Assembly: GCA_008016945.1 (NCBI GenBank)
Contig: SSGN01000072.1
Location: 1 to 34,978, forward strand
Origin: Flavobacteriales bacterium
GTDB lineage: Bacteria > Bacteroidota > Bacteroidia > Flavobacteriales > PHOS-HE28
Reading direction: 5' to 3'
DNA: 34,978 bases
Numbering within the stretch: position 1 is the stretch's first letter; every line of letters starts with the position of its first letter. Position numbers and translations under genes: made by a program. Under the pieces are notes generated by a model that was not told the DNA's origin, made no database searches, and worked only from the letters and a program-made list of their open reading frames with translations. Below are positions 17,030 to 25,843 of this stretch, piece by piece.

Positions 17030-18670
17030 ATGGCAAGCGGTAAACAGACGCCTCGACAGGCGATGATCAACATGATGTACCTGGTGCTGACGGCGCTGCT
17101 CGCGCTGAACGTATCCAAGGACATCCTGGACAGCTTCGTAACGGTGAACAACGGCTTGGAGAACACCAAGCTGTCGCTCAACGATAAGATGAACGCCCAG
17201 TACAAGAGCTTCGAAGGACTGGCCACGGAGAACGCGGCCAAGTACGGAGCGGCTTGGGACGAGGCGAAGAAGATCCAGTCGGCCGGTGCCGAACTGGTGA
17301 CCTACATCGACAGCATCAAGGCACGTGCGATCCTGAAGGCCGAAGGCTGGGTGCGCGATAGCGTGGTGATGACCGATGGACGGATCGTGGACCTGCAGAA
17401 GGTGACCAAGAAGGACAGCCACGACGAACTCACCAACATGCTGGTGGGTAGCGAACCGGGCAAGCCCATCGAGGGGCCCTTCACGGCCACCGAGCTGAAG
17501 CAGAAGCTCACGGCCTTCCGGGATCTGGTGAAGAACAGCCGGAAAGAGGACGCGGACCTCTCCGCGGCCATGGACCGGATCTTCGATTTCGCCGATCGCA
17601 AGGATGCTTCCGGCACCATGAACAACTGGGAGAGCATCAACTTCTACCATGTGCCGCTGGCGGCCGGGATCACCATCCTGAGCAAGATCCAAGCCGATGT
17701 GCGCAATGCCGAGGGTGAAGTGGTGAAGCGCATGATGGATGCGGTGGAGGGCAAGAGCTTCAAGTTCAACAAGCTCACCGCCATCGTGAAACCCCAGAGC
17801 AGCTATGTGACCGTGGGTGCCAAGTACTCCGCGGACATCTTCTTGGGCGCCTACGACGACCAGAACGCCCCCGAGGTGTTCATCTGTGGTCCTGGTGCAC
17901 GGGTGGATACCGCCAAGAAGGAGATCATCGGCGAGTCCATCAAACTGCCGATGAACGGTGCCATGGCGCGCCTGGAGCAAGTGGCCTCCGGAGCGGGCTT
18001 GCGTACGGTGAGCGGGATCATCCGCTACAAACCCGTGGGCGGAGAGGTCACCACCGAGGTGTTCACCACCGAGTACGAGGTGGCGGCCCCCAACCTGGTC
18101 GTTAGCCCCACCAAGATGAACGTGTTCTACCGCGGTGTGGACAACCCGGTGAGCATCAGCGTATCCGGCTATAGCGACAAGGACATCCGCCCCAGCATGA
18201 CCAACGGCAGCCTGTCCAAGGGTGGCGATGGCTGGATCGTGAAGCCGGGCAAGGAGTCCGAGGCCACCATCAGCGCCACGGTGACCAACCCGGACGGTTC
18301 CAGCAAGACCATGACCGGGATGAAGTTCCGCGTGAAGAACGTGCCGAACCCGCGCCCCTACTTCGGTGGCAAGAGCGTGGACGACGAAACGATCAAGAAA
18401 ACGGAATTGACCGCTGCCGCCGGTGTCATCGCCAAGATGATCGACTTCGAGTTCGACCTGAAGTTCGAGGTGGTGGGTTACAAGGTGACCATGATCGTGG
18501 GTGGAACGCCGATCGAGAAGATGACCAACGGCGCTGCGGTGAGCGGCGACATGAAGGAGATGTTCCAGAAGGCCAAGCCGGGCCAGAAGGTGTACATCGA
18601 GCAGATCAAGGCGCGTGGTCCCGATGGCACCACACGTAACCTGGGCTCACTCTCGTTCAAAGTGGTGTAA
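17030..18670 (+). CDS. gldM: T9SS motor protein GldM/PorM
   Basis: The 546-residue protein has a short cytoplasmic N-terminus and one membrane helix (about 15-31, MMYLVLTALLALNVSKDIL), then a long periplasmic part. The N-terminal helix carries the conserved RQAMINMMYLVLTALLALN pattern of GldM. The periplasmic region has the order expected for four domains: helical D1 (to about 220), then beta-rich D2-D4 with Ig-like strands such as YRGVDNPVSISVSGYS and PRPYFGGKS. A periplasmic dimer transmits GldL-powered motion to the GldKN ring. The length is a little above my recollection of the F. johnsoniae protein (about 513). GACCTTTG at 16987 is one mismatch from TAnnTTTG, so an internal promoter cannot be excluded. 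Confidence 0.95.
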   Translation: MASGKQTPRQAMINMMYLVLTALLALNVSKDILDSFVTVNNGLENTKLSLNDKMNAQYKSFEGLATENAAKYGAAWDEAKKIQSAGAELVTYIDSIKARAILKAEGWVRDSVVMTDGRIVDLQKVTKKDSHDELTNMLVGSEPGKPIEGPFTATELKQKLTAFRDLVKNSRKEDADLSAAMDRIFDFADRKDASGTMNNWESINFYHVPLAAGITILSKIQADVRNAEGEVVKRMMDAVEGKSFKFNKLTAIVKPQSSYVTVGAKYSADIFLGAYDDQNAPEVFICGPGARVDTAKKEIIGESIKLPMNGAMARLEQVASGAGLRTVSGIIRYKPVGGEVTTEVFTTEYEVAAPNLVVSPTKMNVFYRGVDNPVSISVSGYSDKDIRPSMTNGSLSKGGDGWIVKPGKESEATISATVTNPDGSSKTMTGMKFRVKNVPNPRPYFGGKSVDDETIKKTELTAAAGVIAKMIDFEFDLKFEVVGYKVTMIVGGTPIEKMTNGAAVSGDMKEMFQKAKPGQKVYIEQIKARGPDGTTRNLGSLSFKVV

Positions 18671-18688
18671 CGCCAAAACGAAAACCTG

Positions 18689-19549
18689 ATGAGGACCTGC
18701 AAGAACATCCTGGCCGCTGCCGCGATCGCGGTGACGGGCCTTTGCTCCACGACGGACGCCGTGGCCCAGACCGTGCTCGACGGTGCCTACATCAAGGAAC
18801 ACACCAAGACCAAACGCGTGGTGCCCTACACCCATATCCGCGAGGCGGATGTGCTTTGGGCCCGTCGTGTGTGGCGCACGATCGACCTGCGCGAGAAGAT
18901 GAACCATCCGTTGTATTTCCCCACGGAGGCCATCAACGACCGCAAGAGCCTGTTCGACGTGATCCGCCAGGGTCTGCTGGTGGACGGCTCCATCACGGCG
19001 TACGACCCCGGACCGATGGCTGATGACGACGAGTTCAGGAAGCCCCTGCTCACGGCGGACATCCAGCAGATGTTCACCCGGATCGACACCCAGTGGACCG
19101 AGAACCTGGATACGGGGGAGCTGATGCCCGTGGCCCAGGAGATCACCGTGGAAAGCGCCGATATCAAGATGTATCGGATCAAGGAGGACTGGATCTTCGA
19201 CAAGCAGCGCAGCACCATGGATATCCGTATCCTCGGGATCGCGCCGATGAAGGAGATCAAGGGCGACGATGGTGAGGTGCGTGGTTACGGGCCCATGTTC
19301 TGGCTCTACTACCCCGAGTGCCGCTACGTGTTCGCGAACTGGGAAGCCTTCAACCGGGAGAACGATGCTGAGCGCCGGAGCTTCGAGGATATCTTCTGGA
19401 AGCGCCAGTTCAGCAGCTACATCACCAAGTGGAGCAACGTGTACGACCGTGGCGTCAACGAGTACAAGACCGGCTTGGATGCGCTCTTGGAGGGTGAGGA
19501 GATCAAGCAACAACTCTTCGAGTTCGAGCACGATCTCTGGAACTTCTGA
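18689..19549 (+). CDS. gldN: T9SS ring protein GldN/PorN
   Basis: Periplasmic protein of 286 residues with a signal peptide (about 1-26, ending AVAQ). It matches GldN by its conserved blocks: VLWARRVWRTIDLREKMNHP, a long helical/beta core with WIFDKQRSTMDIRILGIAP, and WLYYPECR followed by SFEDIFWKRQFSSY. It associates with GldK to form the periplasmic ring of the T9SS. It starts 18 bases after gldM and is the last gene before a strong terminator, closing the operon. No second copy (gldO) is present here. Confidence 0.95.
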   Translation: MRTCKNILAAAAIAVTGLCSTTDAVAQTVLDGAYIKEHTKTKRVVPYTHIREADVLWARRVWRTIDLREKMNHPLYFPTEAINDRKSLFDVIRQGLLVDGSITAYDPGPMADDDEFRKPLLTADIQQMFTRIDTQWTENLDTGELMPVAQEITVESADIKMYRIKEDWIFDKQRSTMDIRILGIAPMKEIKGDDGEVRGYGPMFWLYYPECRYVFANWEAFNRENDAERRSFEDIFWKRQFSSYITKWSNVYDRGVNEYKTGLDALLEGEEIKQQLFEFEHDLWNF

Positions 19550-19570
19550 TCACTTCCGATCTCTTTGGGG

Positions 19571-19603
19571 AGCCCCCGGCACGGCCGGGGGCTTCTTTTT
19601 TTT
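19571..19603 (+). terminator. Intrinsic terminator of the T9SS operon
   Basis: A perfect 10-bp GC-rich stem AGCCCCCGGC/GCCGGGGGCT (19571-19580 with 19584-19593), ACG loop, followed by TCTTTTTTTT (94-103 of the line). It sits 21 bases after the gldN stop. This is the clearest rho-independent terminator in the window. Confidence 0.93.
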
Positions 19604-19614
19604 CCGCACTCCCG

Positions 19615-19622
19615 TACTTTTG
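19615..19622 (+). promoter_or_regulatory. Bacteroidota -7 element upstream of the ABC-F gene
   Basis: TACTTTTG is an exact match to TAnnTTTG. It lies 12 bases after the gldN terminator and 25 bases before the ATG at 19648. A -33 TTG is not clear (TTC at 19593-19595). Confidence 0.6.
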
Positions 19623-19647
19623 CACGCTTTTTCAGCCCTTTCAGCAC

Positions 19648-21594
19648 ATGATCACGGTCCAAGGCCTCACCCTGCATTTCGGTCAACGGCCGATGTTCGA
19701 CGACTTCAATTTCTTCATCGGCGCGGATGACCGGATCGGCTTGGTCGGACGTAACGGGGCCGGGAAGAGCACCTTGCTCAAGACGCTGGCCGGCGTTCAA
19801 CCCTACGACAAGGGCACCATCGGCAAGCCCAAGGAGCTCACCATGGGCTATCTCCCCCAAGAGATGGCGCACAACCTCAACCTCACGCCCTGGCAGGTGG
19901 CCGAAAAGGCATTCGAGGAGGCGCTGACGCTGAACGCTTCCCTGGAGCGGATCGAGAAGGACCTGGAGAAGGCCACCACGGATGAAGAGGCCATCGAATT
20001 GGCCACCCTGCTCGCCCATGCGCACGAACGGTTGAACGCGATCGGAGCGGCCGACCACGACATGCAGATCGAACGGATGCTGAAAGGCATCGGCTTCGTG
20101 GAGAAGGATATGCATCGCTTGATGAGCGAGCTGAGCGGTGGCTGGCGCATGCGGGCCGAGCTGGCGCGTCTGCTCTTGATGCGTCCGGACCTGCTGCTCT
20201 TGGACGAACCGACCAACCACTTGGACCTGCCCGCGATCCAGTGGTTGGAGGACCTGTTGCGCAGCTACCCCGCAGCGCTCGTCTTGATCTCACACGATAA
20301 GACCTTCCTGGACCGCCTGACGAAACGGACCTTGGAAGTGGCCGGTGGAAAGCTCATCGACCGCAAGGTGCCATGGAGCCAGTACGTGGAGTTGCGCAAA
20401 GTGGAGCGGGAGCAACAAGCTTCCGCCGCAAAGGATCAGCAGCGCTACATCAAGGAGACAACGGATCTGATCAACAAATTCCGGGCGAAGGCCAGCAAGG
20501 CCGCCTTCGCGCAGAGCTTGATCACCAAGCTCGACAAACTGGAGCGCATCGAGGTGGAGGATGAGGATCTGCGGAAGATGCTCGTGAAGTTCCCACCAGC
20601 ACCATCCAGTGGAAAGATCGTGGCCGAGGTGAAGGGTGTGAGCAAGGCCTATCCCGACAAGAACCGACCGGGAGAGGTGAAGCAGATCTTCCGCAACGCG
20701 GAGTTGACCATCGCCAAGGGCGAACACCTCGCGCTGGTCGGTGCCAACGGAACGGGTAAATCCACCTTGGTGCGCATGATCATGGGCGAGGAACCCTTCG
20801 AAGGCGAGATCCGACTGGGGCATAACGTCATCATCGGCTACTATGCCCAGGACATGCCGGAGCGCATGCCACCGCAGAACACGGTGATGGAGACCGCCGA
20901 ATACGCGGCGAGTGAAGAGAACCGCCTTCGCGTGCGCGCCATGCTCGGGGCCTTCATGTTCAGCGGCGAGGATGTGGACAAGAAGGTGAAGGTGCTGAGC
21001 GGTGGGGAACGCGCGCGGCTGGCCCTTTGCTGCATGCTGCTGAAGCCCCTCAACTTCCTGATCCTCGACGAACCCACGCACCACCTGGATATCCAGAGCA
21101 AGGATGTGTTGAAGGAAGCGCTGAAGAACTATGAAGGCGCCTTCCTGCTCGTGAGCCACGATCGTGACTTCCTCACCGGACTCACCACGCGCTTGCTGGA
21201 GCTGGACGATCACCGGATCCGCGACCAGCACATGGACATCCTCGAGCTGATCGAGAAGCGGAAGGCATTACAGGGCGCGGACATCGGGAAGTCGAGCACC
21301 GCGCAGGCGAAGGTGCCCAAGTCGGAAAAGAACACCGACCAACGGGACAAGCGTGATCGGGAAAAGGAACGGCGCAAAGCGCAGAACGCCGTGGAGAGGC
21401 TGGAGAAGCAGCTTGCCGAACTGGAAAAGGAGGAGAAGCAGCTGCAGGCCGAGGTGATGAAGGGAGGGCTGGCCAACGACGCGCTGCAGAAGGGGTATGA
21501 GCGTCTCGGGCAACTGGCCCAGGATATCGCGAAGGTGATGGAGCAGTGGGAGGGGGCCTCCGCCGAACTCCAGGGCCTGAGCGAGGAGATGTGA
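19648..21594 (+). CDS. ABC-F family ATPase (Uup-like)
   Basis: Soluble protein of 648 residues with two ABC ATPase domains and no membrane segments, typical of ABC-F translation factors that bind the ribosomal E site. Domain 1: Walker A GRNGAGKST (K40), signature LSGGWRMR, Walker B LLLLDEPTNHLD. The linker between domains is charged and helical (about 240-310). Domain 2: Walker A GANGTGKST, signature LSGGERARL, Walker B LILDEPTHHLD. The C-terminal tail (about 540-648) is a Lys/Glu-rich coiled coil as in Uup-type members. The exact subfamily (Uup, EttA-like or another) cannot be settled by eye. Own promoter at 19615. The gene follows the T9SS terminator, so it is a separate unit. Confidence 0.93.
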   Translation: MITVQGLTLHFGQRPMFDDFNFFIGADDRIGLVGRNGAGKSTLLKTLAGVQPYDKGTIGKPKELTMGYLPQEMAHNLNLTPWQVAEKAFEEALTLNASLERIEKDLEKATTDEEAIELATLLAHAHERLNAIGAADHDMQIERMLKGIGFVEKDMHRLMSELSGGWRMRAELARLLLMRPDLLLLDEPTNHLDLPAIQWLEDLLRSYPAALVLISHDKTFLDRLTKRTLEVAGGKLIDRKVPWSQYVELRKVEREQQASAAKDQQRYIKETTDLINKFRAKASKAAFAQSLITKLDKLERIEVEDEDLRKMLVKFPPAPSSGKIVAEVKGVSKAYPDKNRPGEVKQIFRNAELTIAKGEHLALVGANGTGKSTLVRMIMGEEPFEGEIRLGHNVIIGYYAQDMPERMPPQNTVMETAEYAASEENRLRVRAMLGAFMFSGEDVDKKVKVLSGGERARLALCCMLLKPLNFLILDEPTHHLDIQSKDVLKEALKNYEGAFLLVSHDRDFLTGLTTRLLELDDHRIRDQHMDILELIEKRKALQGADIGKSSTAQAKVPKSEKNTDQRDKRDREKERRKAQNAVERLEKQLAELEKEEKQLQAEVMKGGLANDALQKGYERLGQLAQDIAKVMEQWEGASAELQGLSEEM

Positions 21595-21688
21595 TCAGCA
21601 TGCTTCAACGACCTGCCATCGCACACGGCGTGCCCCCGGTCAGAGGCGACGTTCCCGTACCACGGATCAACCCTACTTTGCAGCACCC

Positions 21689-22645
21689 ATGGCCACTAGG
21701 AAGACCGATCACTTGCGTTTGGGCGCCTTCGTACTGGCGGGTTCCCTGGTACTGGTGGCCGGGCTGTATCTGCTTGGCGCGAAGCGCAGCCTCTTCAGCG
21801 ATACCGTTTCGGTGAGCACCCACTTCGGCCAGGTGGCGGGCTTGCGCACGGGCAACAACGTGCGCTACGCTGGCATCAACGTGGGCACGGTGCGCAGCAT
21901 CCGTATCGTGAGCGACACGGCGGTATTGGTCACTATGGACATACGCCAGAAGGAGGCCGGTCATATCCGCAGCAATGCCATCGCCAGTTTGGGGAACGAT
22001 GGGTTGATGGGGAGCAAACTGGTGAACCTGGGACCTGGGGATGGCGAGGGGATCCCGATCACGGATGGTGTGCAGCTGCGGAGCAGCGTGCCGCTGGATA
22101 CGGATCTGATGATGCGCACGCTGGACCGGACCAACGCCAACATGGCGGCCATCACCGACGACCTGCGGGAGTTGAGCGGTCGGCTGAACGACTCGGGCGG
22201 ATTCGTACGGATGCTGGGCGATTCGGTGCTGGCTGCACAGGTCCGACTGGCCTTGGAGGATCTGGGCGGCTCCGCCAGGCAGCTGCGCTCGGCCACCGCT
22301 CAGGTGGATGACGTCCTTACCGATGTGAGCGCGGGCAAGGGTCTGATCGGCATGTTGGTGGGCGACCCGGCGGCCGAGCAGCAGGTGCGCGATTGGTTGG
22401 GCACCATGCAGCACCTGTCCGATAGCCTGGCCCGTGCCGCGGCCCAGGTGGACCGTTTCGCCGAGGGTTTGAACACCCCGGGCGGTCTGGGCCATGCGTT
22501 GAGCCGCGATACGGCCATGGCCGGCGAGGTGCGCCGGACCTTGCAGCAACTCGAGCGCAGCAGCGCCCTGCTGGAAGAGGACCTGAAGGCCTTGCAGCGC
22601 AATTGGTTCTTTCGCCGCTACTTCAAGGAGAAGGAGCGGCGATAG
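21689..22645 (+). CDS. MCE/MlaD-family lipid-transport protein
   Basis: The 318-residue protein has one N-terminal membrane anchor (about 10-31) and an MCE domain (about 38-115) with the typical VAGLRTGNNVRYAGINVGTV motif split as GLRTGNNVRYAGI and VGTV. The periplasmic helical remainder (about 130-300) has repeated LRELSGRL/LSDSLARAA-like heptads, likely coiled coil. MCE proteins form hexamers that shuttle phospholipids across the periplasm, usually with an MlaE permease and MlaF ATPase. Neither partner is next to this gene, so they must be encoded elsewhere or the protein acts with other partners. TACTTTGC at 21674-21681 is one base short of the -7 consensus and very near the start; a leaderless transcript is possible but speculative. 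Confidence 0.88.
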   Translation: MATRKTDHLRLGAFVLAGSLVLVAGLYLLGAKRSLFSDTVSVSTHFGQVAGLRTGNNVRYAGINVGTVRSIRIVSDTAVLVTMDIRQKEAGHIRSNAIASLGNDGLMGSKLVNLGPGDGEGIPITDGVQLRSSVPLDTDLMMRTLDRTNANMAAITDDLRELSGRLNDSGGFVRMLGDSVLAAQVRLALEDLGGSARQLRSATAQVDDVLTDVSAGKGLIGMLVGDPAAEQQVRDWLGTMQHLSDSLARAAAQVDRFAEGLNTPGGLGHALSRDTAMAGEVRRTLQQLERSSALLEEDLKALQRNWFFRRYFKEKERR

Positions 22646-22898
22646 TCGGGTAGGCCGTTATGGCCTTGGTGCATGGTCCTTGGCCTGGCTTTCACGGCAT
22701 GTCCCAGCCAAGAGGGTCACCAGCCGGTGGGTACGGCCGTGCTCGGTCGGAAAGACCCATGGTGCGGGTTCACGGGCAAAACCGATCTTTGCGTCCGCGA
22801 TGCACGGTCGGACCGCCATGGAGCGTGGATCCCCCCGATCATCGATGGACCAGGAAGATCAAGCGCTGTAGTGCGCGATACGAAACAACACGAATACA

Positions 22899-24188
22899 AT
22901 GGCGACCCAGGAAAAGCCGGAACCGGCGAAGAAGGCAGGCATGTATGAGGTGGTGATGGCCCAGTTCGAACGTGCTGCGGACACCATGGGCTTGGACCCG
23001 GGTGTGCGCAAGATCCTTTCGAAGACCAACACCGAGATCGTGGTTCATTTCCCCGTGAAGCTGGACGATGGCACCATCGAGGTGTTCACCGGCTATCGCG
23101 TTCAGCACAACAACGCCCTCGGGCCGTACAAGGGTGGGCTTCGGTACCATGCCACCATGGACCTGGATTCGGGTCGTGCCCTGGCGATCTGGATGACCTG
23201 GAAGACGGCGTTGGCCGGGCTGCCCTATGGTGGGGCGAAAGGTGGTGTGGAGCTGAATCCGAAGCTGTATTCGCAGAATGAACTGGAGCGGATCACGCGG
23301 CGGTTCACCTATGCGTTGGGCGACAACATCGGACCGGATCTGGACATCCCGGCACCCGACGTGAACACCAACCCGCAGATCATGGCGTGGATCGCGGACA
23401 CGTATAGCAGCACCAAGTCGCCGGCCACGCGTTTCGCCAACCTGCACGTGGTCACAGGCAAGCCGTTGGGAGCTGGCGGCCTGGAAGGCCGCGACCGGGC
23501 CACGGGGTTCGGTGTGGTGGCCACCTTGAAGGCGTGGGCGCATCGCACCAACAAGAGCCTTAAGGGTATGACCTACATCGTTCAGGGCTTCGGGAACGTT
23601 GGGTATTGGACGGCCTACTTCCTCCGCCAAGAAGGAGCCATCCTGGTGGGGGTGCAGGATGCGAGCGCCACGTACCACGAACCCAAGGGGATCGATCCGG
23701 ACGCGCTCAACGACCACAGTGCGGGGAACGGGCGGAACATCGCCGGGTTCAGCGGGGCGCAGACCATCGATCCGGGGAAGTTCTTCGGCATCGCGTGCGA
23801 CATCGTGGTGCCGGCGGCGTTGGGCAACCAGATCACGGCGGCCAATGCCGGCGATATCAAGGCCATGGTGGTGGCCGAAGGTGCCAATGGGCCCACGGAT
23901 ACGGTCGGCGAGGCGATCCTGCGGGAGAAGGGCGTGGACATCATCCCCGACATCCTGTGCAACAGCGGCGGGGTGATCGGCAGCTACTATGAATGGCTGC
24001 AGAACAAACGGAGCGAGATCTGGAAGATCGATGATGTACTGGGGATGATCCAGGACAAGATCGATACGGCCTTCAACCGCACGGTGGATACGGCCAATGA
24101 GTTCAAGACCGATTGGCGCACAAGCGCCTATATTGTGGCCCTGCGCCGGTTGGAGAAAACTTACAAGGAGCGCGGCATTTTCCCATAG
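22899..24188 (+). CDS. gdhA: Glutamate dehydrogenase (Glu/Leu/Phe/Val family)
   Basis: Catalyses reversible oxidative deamination of glutamate to 2-oxoglutarate and ammonia; 429 residues, the normal length of the hexameric class. The N-terminal domain has GYRVQHNNALGPYKGGLR with K78, TWKTALAGLPYGGAKGG with K102 and the catalytic K114, and the PAPDVNT motif. The C-terminal dinucleotide-binding domain has VQGFGNVG. Sequence style (PYGGAKGG) is closer to NAD-type RocG/GudB enzymes than to E. coli GdhA, but coenzyme preference cannot be read with certainty. It is separated by 253 bases from the MCE gene and lies only three bases before pntAA, indicating co-transcription with the transhydrogenase, which would interconvert NADH and NADPH for this reaction. 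Confidence 0.93.
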   Translation: MATQEKPEPAKKAGMYEVVMAQFERAADTMGLDPGVRKILSKTNTEIVVHFPVKLDDGTIEVFTGYRVQHNNALGPYKGGLRYHATMDLDSGRALAIWMTWKTALAGLPYGGAKGGVELNPKLYSQNELERITRRFTYALGDNIGPDLDIPAPDVNTNPQIMAWIADTYSSTKSPATRFANLHVVTGKPLGAGGLEGRDRATGFGVVATLKAWAHRTNKSLKGMTYIVQGFGNVGYWTAYFLRQEGAILVGVQDASATYHEPKGIDPDALNDHSAGNGRNIAGFSGAQTIDPGKFFGIACDIVVPAALGNQITAANAGDIKAMVVAEGANGPTDTVGEAILREKGVDIIPDILCNSGGVIGSYYEWLQNKRSEIWKIDDVLGMIQDKIDTAFNRTVDTANEFKTDWRTSAYIVALRRLEKTYKERGIFP

Positions 24189-24191
24189 CGT

Positions 24192-25292
24192 ATGCAACAT
24201 CTGGGTGTATTGAAAGAGGGCGAACGCCGCCGGGTGGTGGCGTTGGCTCCAGCGGGCGTTCAGCGCCTTGTGAAGCAAATGCGCGTAAGTGTGCAGCGTG
24301 GTGCGGGGCGGGCCGCAGGGTACTCCGATGAGGCCTACGAGCAGGCCGGGGCCACCCTCGTGGAGCATCGGGACGACATCTTGCGCCACTGCGATGTGAT
24401 CCTGAGCCACGACAGCCACTATCGTGGTGAGGACTTCGGCGTACCGAAATCCTTCATCGGGTTCTTCAACGTGCTGAGCGACCGTCCGGTGGTGGAGCCA
24501 TACAAGAGACCAGGCATCTCGTTGTACAGCCTGGACCTGATCCCGCGCACCACCCTGGCCCAGGCCATGGACGTGTTGTCCTCGGTGGCCTCGATCAGTG
24601 GCTACCAGGCCGTGCTGCTCGCGGCGGAACGTTCGCTGGCCACGGTGCCGATGATCACCAGCGCGGGGGGCACGCTCCGGCCGGCGCGGTTCCTGATCAT
24701 GGGTGCCGGTGTCGCCGGCCTGCAGGCCATCGCCACCAGCCGCCGGTTGGGGGCCATCGTAAGGGCTTATGATGTGCGTTCGGCATCGCGCACCGAAGTG
24801 GAGAGCCTGGGAGCCACCTTCATCGAGGTGGAGGGTGCCGTGGAGGACAAGAAGGCCGGTGGTTATGCGGTGGAACAGACCGCGGACCACCTTGAACGGG
24901 TGCGCCAGGTGATCTATCAGGAGGCCGTGCTGGCCGATGTGATCATCACCACGGCCAAGATCCCCGGTCGTAAAGCGCCACTGCTCATCACCGAGGACAT
25001 GGTGCGGAGCATGAAACCAGGCGCCGTGGTCGTCGACCTCGCGGCAGCCACAGGGGGCAATTGCGCCCTTACCGAACCCGATGCCGTGGTGATGCGCGGC
25101 GAAGTGACCATCCTGGGGCCCACGGCCATCGAGTGCAGTTGTGCCCACTCCACGTCCTTCCTGTTGTCGAACAACTATACCACCTTCATCGAGCACCTGC
25201 TGAAGAACGCGGGTAACGCTGAGGATGAGATCATCAAGGGCACCCGCGTGGTGCATGATGGAGAGGTGGTGAATGCGCGATACCTCGGGTAG
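24192..25292 (+). CDS. pntAA: NAD(P) transhydrogenase alpha subunit, domain I
   Basis: The 366-residue soluble NAD(H)-binding subunit of the proton-translocating transhydrogenase. It has the alanine dehydrogenase/PntA fold: an N-terminal MQHLGVLKEGERRRVVALAPAG-like start (seen as GVLKEGERR and ALAPAGV), the nucleotide-binding LIMGAGVAGLQAIATSRR with acidic residue in VRAYDVR at the strand end (typical of NAD binding), and VIITTAKIPGRKAPLLIT. As in many bacteria other than E. coli, domain I is a separate polypeptide from the membrane part, which is encoded next by pntAB. A start three bases after gdhA supports an operon. Confidence 0.94.
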   Translation: MQHLGVLKEGERRRVVALAPAGVQRLVKQMRVSVQRGAGRAAGYSDEAYEQAGATLVEHRDDILRHCDVILSHDSHYRGEDFGVPKSFIGFFNVLSDRPVVEPYKRPGISLYSLDLIPRTTLAQAMDVLSSVASISGYQAVLLAAERSLATVPMITSAGGTLRPARFLIMGAGVAGLQAIATSRRLGAIVRAYDVRSASRTEVESLGATFIEVEGAVEDKKAGGYAVEQTADHLERVRQVIYQEAVLADVIITTAKIPGRKAPLLITEDMVRSMKPGAVVVDLAAATGGNCALTEPDAVVMRGEVTILGPTAIECSCAHSTSFLLSNNYTTFIEHLLKNAGNAEDEIIKGTRVVHDGEVVNARYLG

Positions 25293-25312
25293 ATGCAGAA
25301 CAAGCGAGCAGG

Positions 25313-25405
25313 GTGAAGGTGGCAAGGGAAGTTCCCGCACTCCCATTCACCACGGACCATTCGCTATCCTTCACCATTTTCACCACCCTGACCTCTTCAC
25401 ACACC
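25313..25405. repeat. TTCACC-rich block between pntAA and pntAB
   Basis: This 93-base gap contains GGTGAAGG at 25313 and several TTCACC units (about 25347, 25370, 25379), plus the palindrome GGGAAGTTCCC near 25326. Composition and motif resemble the blocks at 1-60, 4326-4385, 25728-25806 and 32926-33011. The frame continues open upstream of pntAB through this block, but the translated residues are not part of the family. Confidence 0.55.
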
Positions 25406-25723
25406 ATGGACTTCACCTATCACATCACCGCCATCGATGGGCTCTTCGTCCTCGCCATGAGCCTGCTGTTGGGCTTCGAGGTGATCAAGAACGTACCCGC
25501 CGTTCTGCATACCCCGTTGATGTCGGGGTCCAATGCGATCAGTGGGATCATCCTCTTCGGCGGGCTCATCCAGCTGATGAGCACACCCACGGACCGCTAT
25601 TGGGTCCTGTTGTTCTCCTCGGTAGCCGTACTGCTCGGTGCCATGAACATCTCCGGTGGATTCTTCGTCACGCACCGCATGCTTTCCATGTTCCAAGTGA
25701 ACAAGAAGAAAGAGAAGAAGTGA
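25406..25723 (+). CDS. pntAB: NAD(P) transhydrogenase alpha subunit 2, membrane part
   Basis: The 105-residue protein has three hydrophobic helices (about 13-33, 41-61, 66-90) and a lysine-rich C-terminus (NKKKEKK). It corresponds to the membrane segment of domain II that is fused to domain I in E. coli PntA. Start at ATG 25406 (MDFTYHIT) rather than the upstream in-frame ATG at 25313, because the extra residues would come from the TTCACC repeat block. It lies between pntAA and pntB and completes the three-gene form of the enzyme. Confidence 0.92.
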   Translation: MDFTYHITAIDGLFVLAMSLLLGFEVIKNVPAVLHTPLMSGSNAISGIILFGGLIQLMSTPTDRYWVLLFSSVAVLLGAMNISGGFFVTHRMLSMFQVNKKKEKK

Positions 25724-25727
25724 TCGT

Positions 25728-25806
25728 AGGTGAAGAGGTGAAGAAGTGAGGCCGCACCTCCTTACCCTTCATTCCTTCACCTCCTCACTTTTTTACGTCT
25801 TCACCT
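25728..25806 (+). repeat. Long imperfect hairpin of GGTGAA units inside the pnt operon
   Basis: Left arm 25728-25751 (AGGTGAAGAGGTGAAGAAGT followed by GAGG) pairs with right arm 25783-25806; 21 of 24 positions are Watson-Crick and two of the other three are G-U pairs. The loop is 31 bases. It starts four bases after the pntAB stop and ends 37 bases before pntB. The only T-run lies inside the right arm, so it is not a normal intrinsic terminator. It might stabilise the upstream mRNA or tune expression of pntB relative to pntAB. Confidence 0.75.
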
Positions 25807-25843
25807 CCTTCCACCATCACCTTCCCGACCCATAGACCAATAC

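Noticed and set aside
22646..22898. Promoter GATCTTTG near 22785 for glutamate dehydrogenase
   Set aside because: One mismatch, no -33 TTG, and more than 100 bases from the start; not convincing. Nothing else was seen in this gap.
22839..25346. An 835-codon open frame on the minus strand opposite glutamate dehydrogenase and pntAA
   Set aside because: Antisense shadow of high-GC genes; composition rich in His, Gly, Arg and Val with no domain, while the plus-strand frames are clear enzymes.
25313..25405. N-terminal extension of PntAB from ATG 25313
   Set aside because: It would be encoded by the TTCACC repeat block; the family start fits ATG 25406.
25728..25806. Intrinsic terminator between pntAB and pntB
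   Set aside because: The T-run lies inside the right arm instead of after the stem, and pntB needs to be expressed with pntAB.
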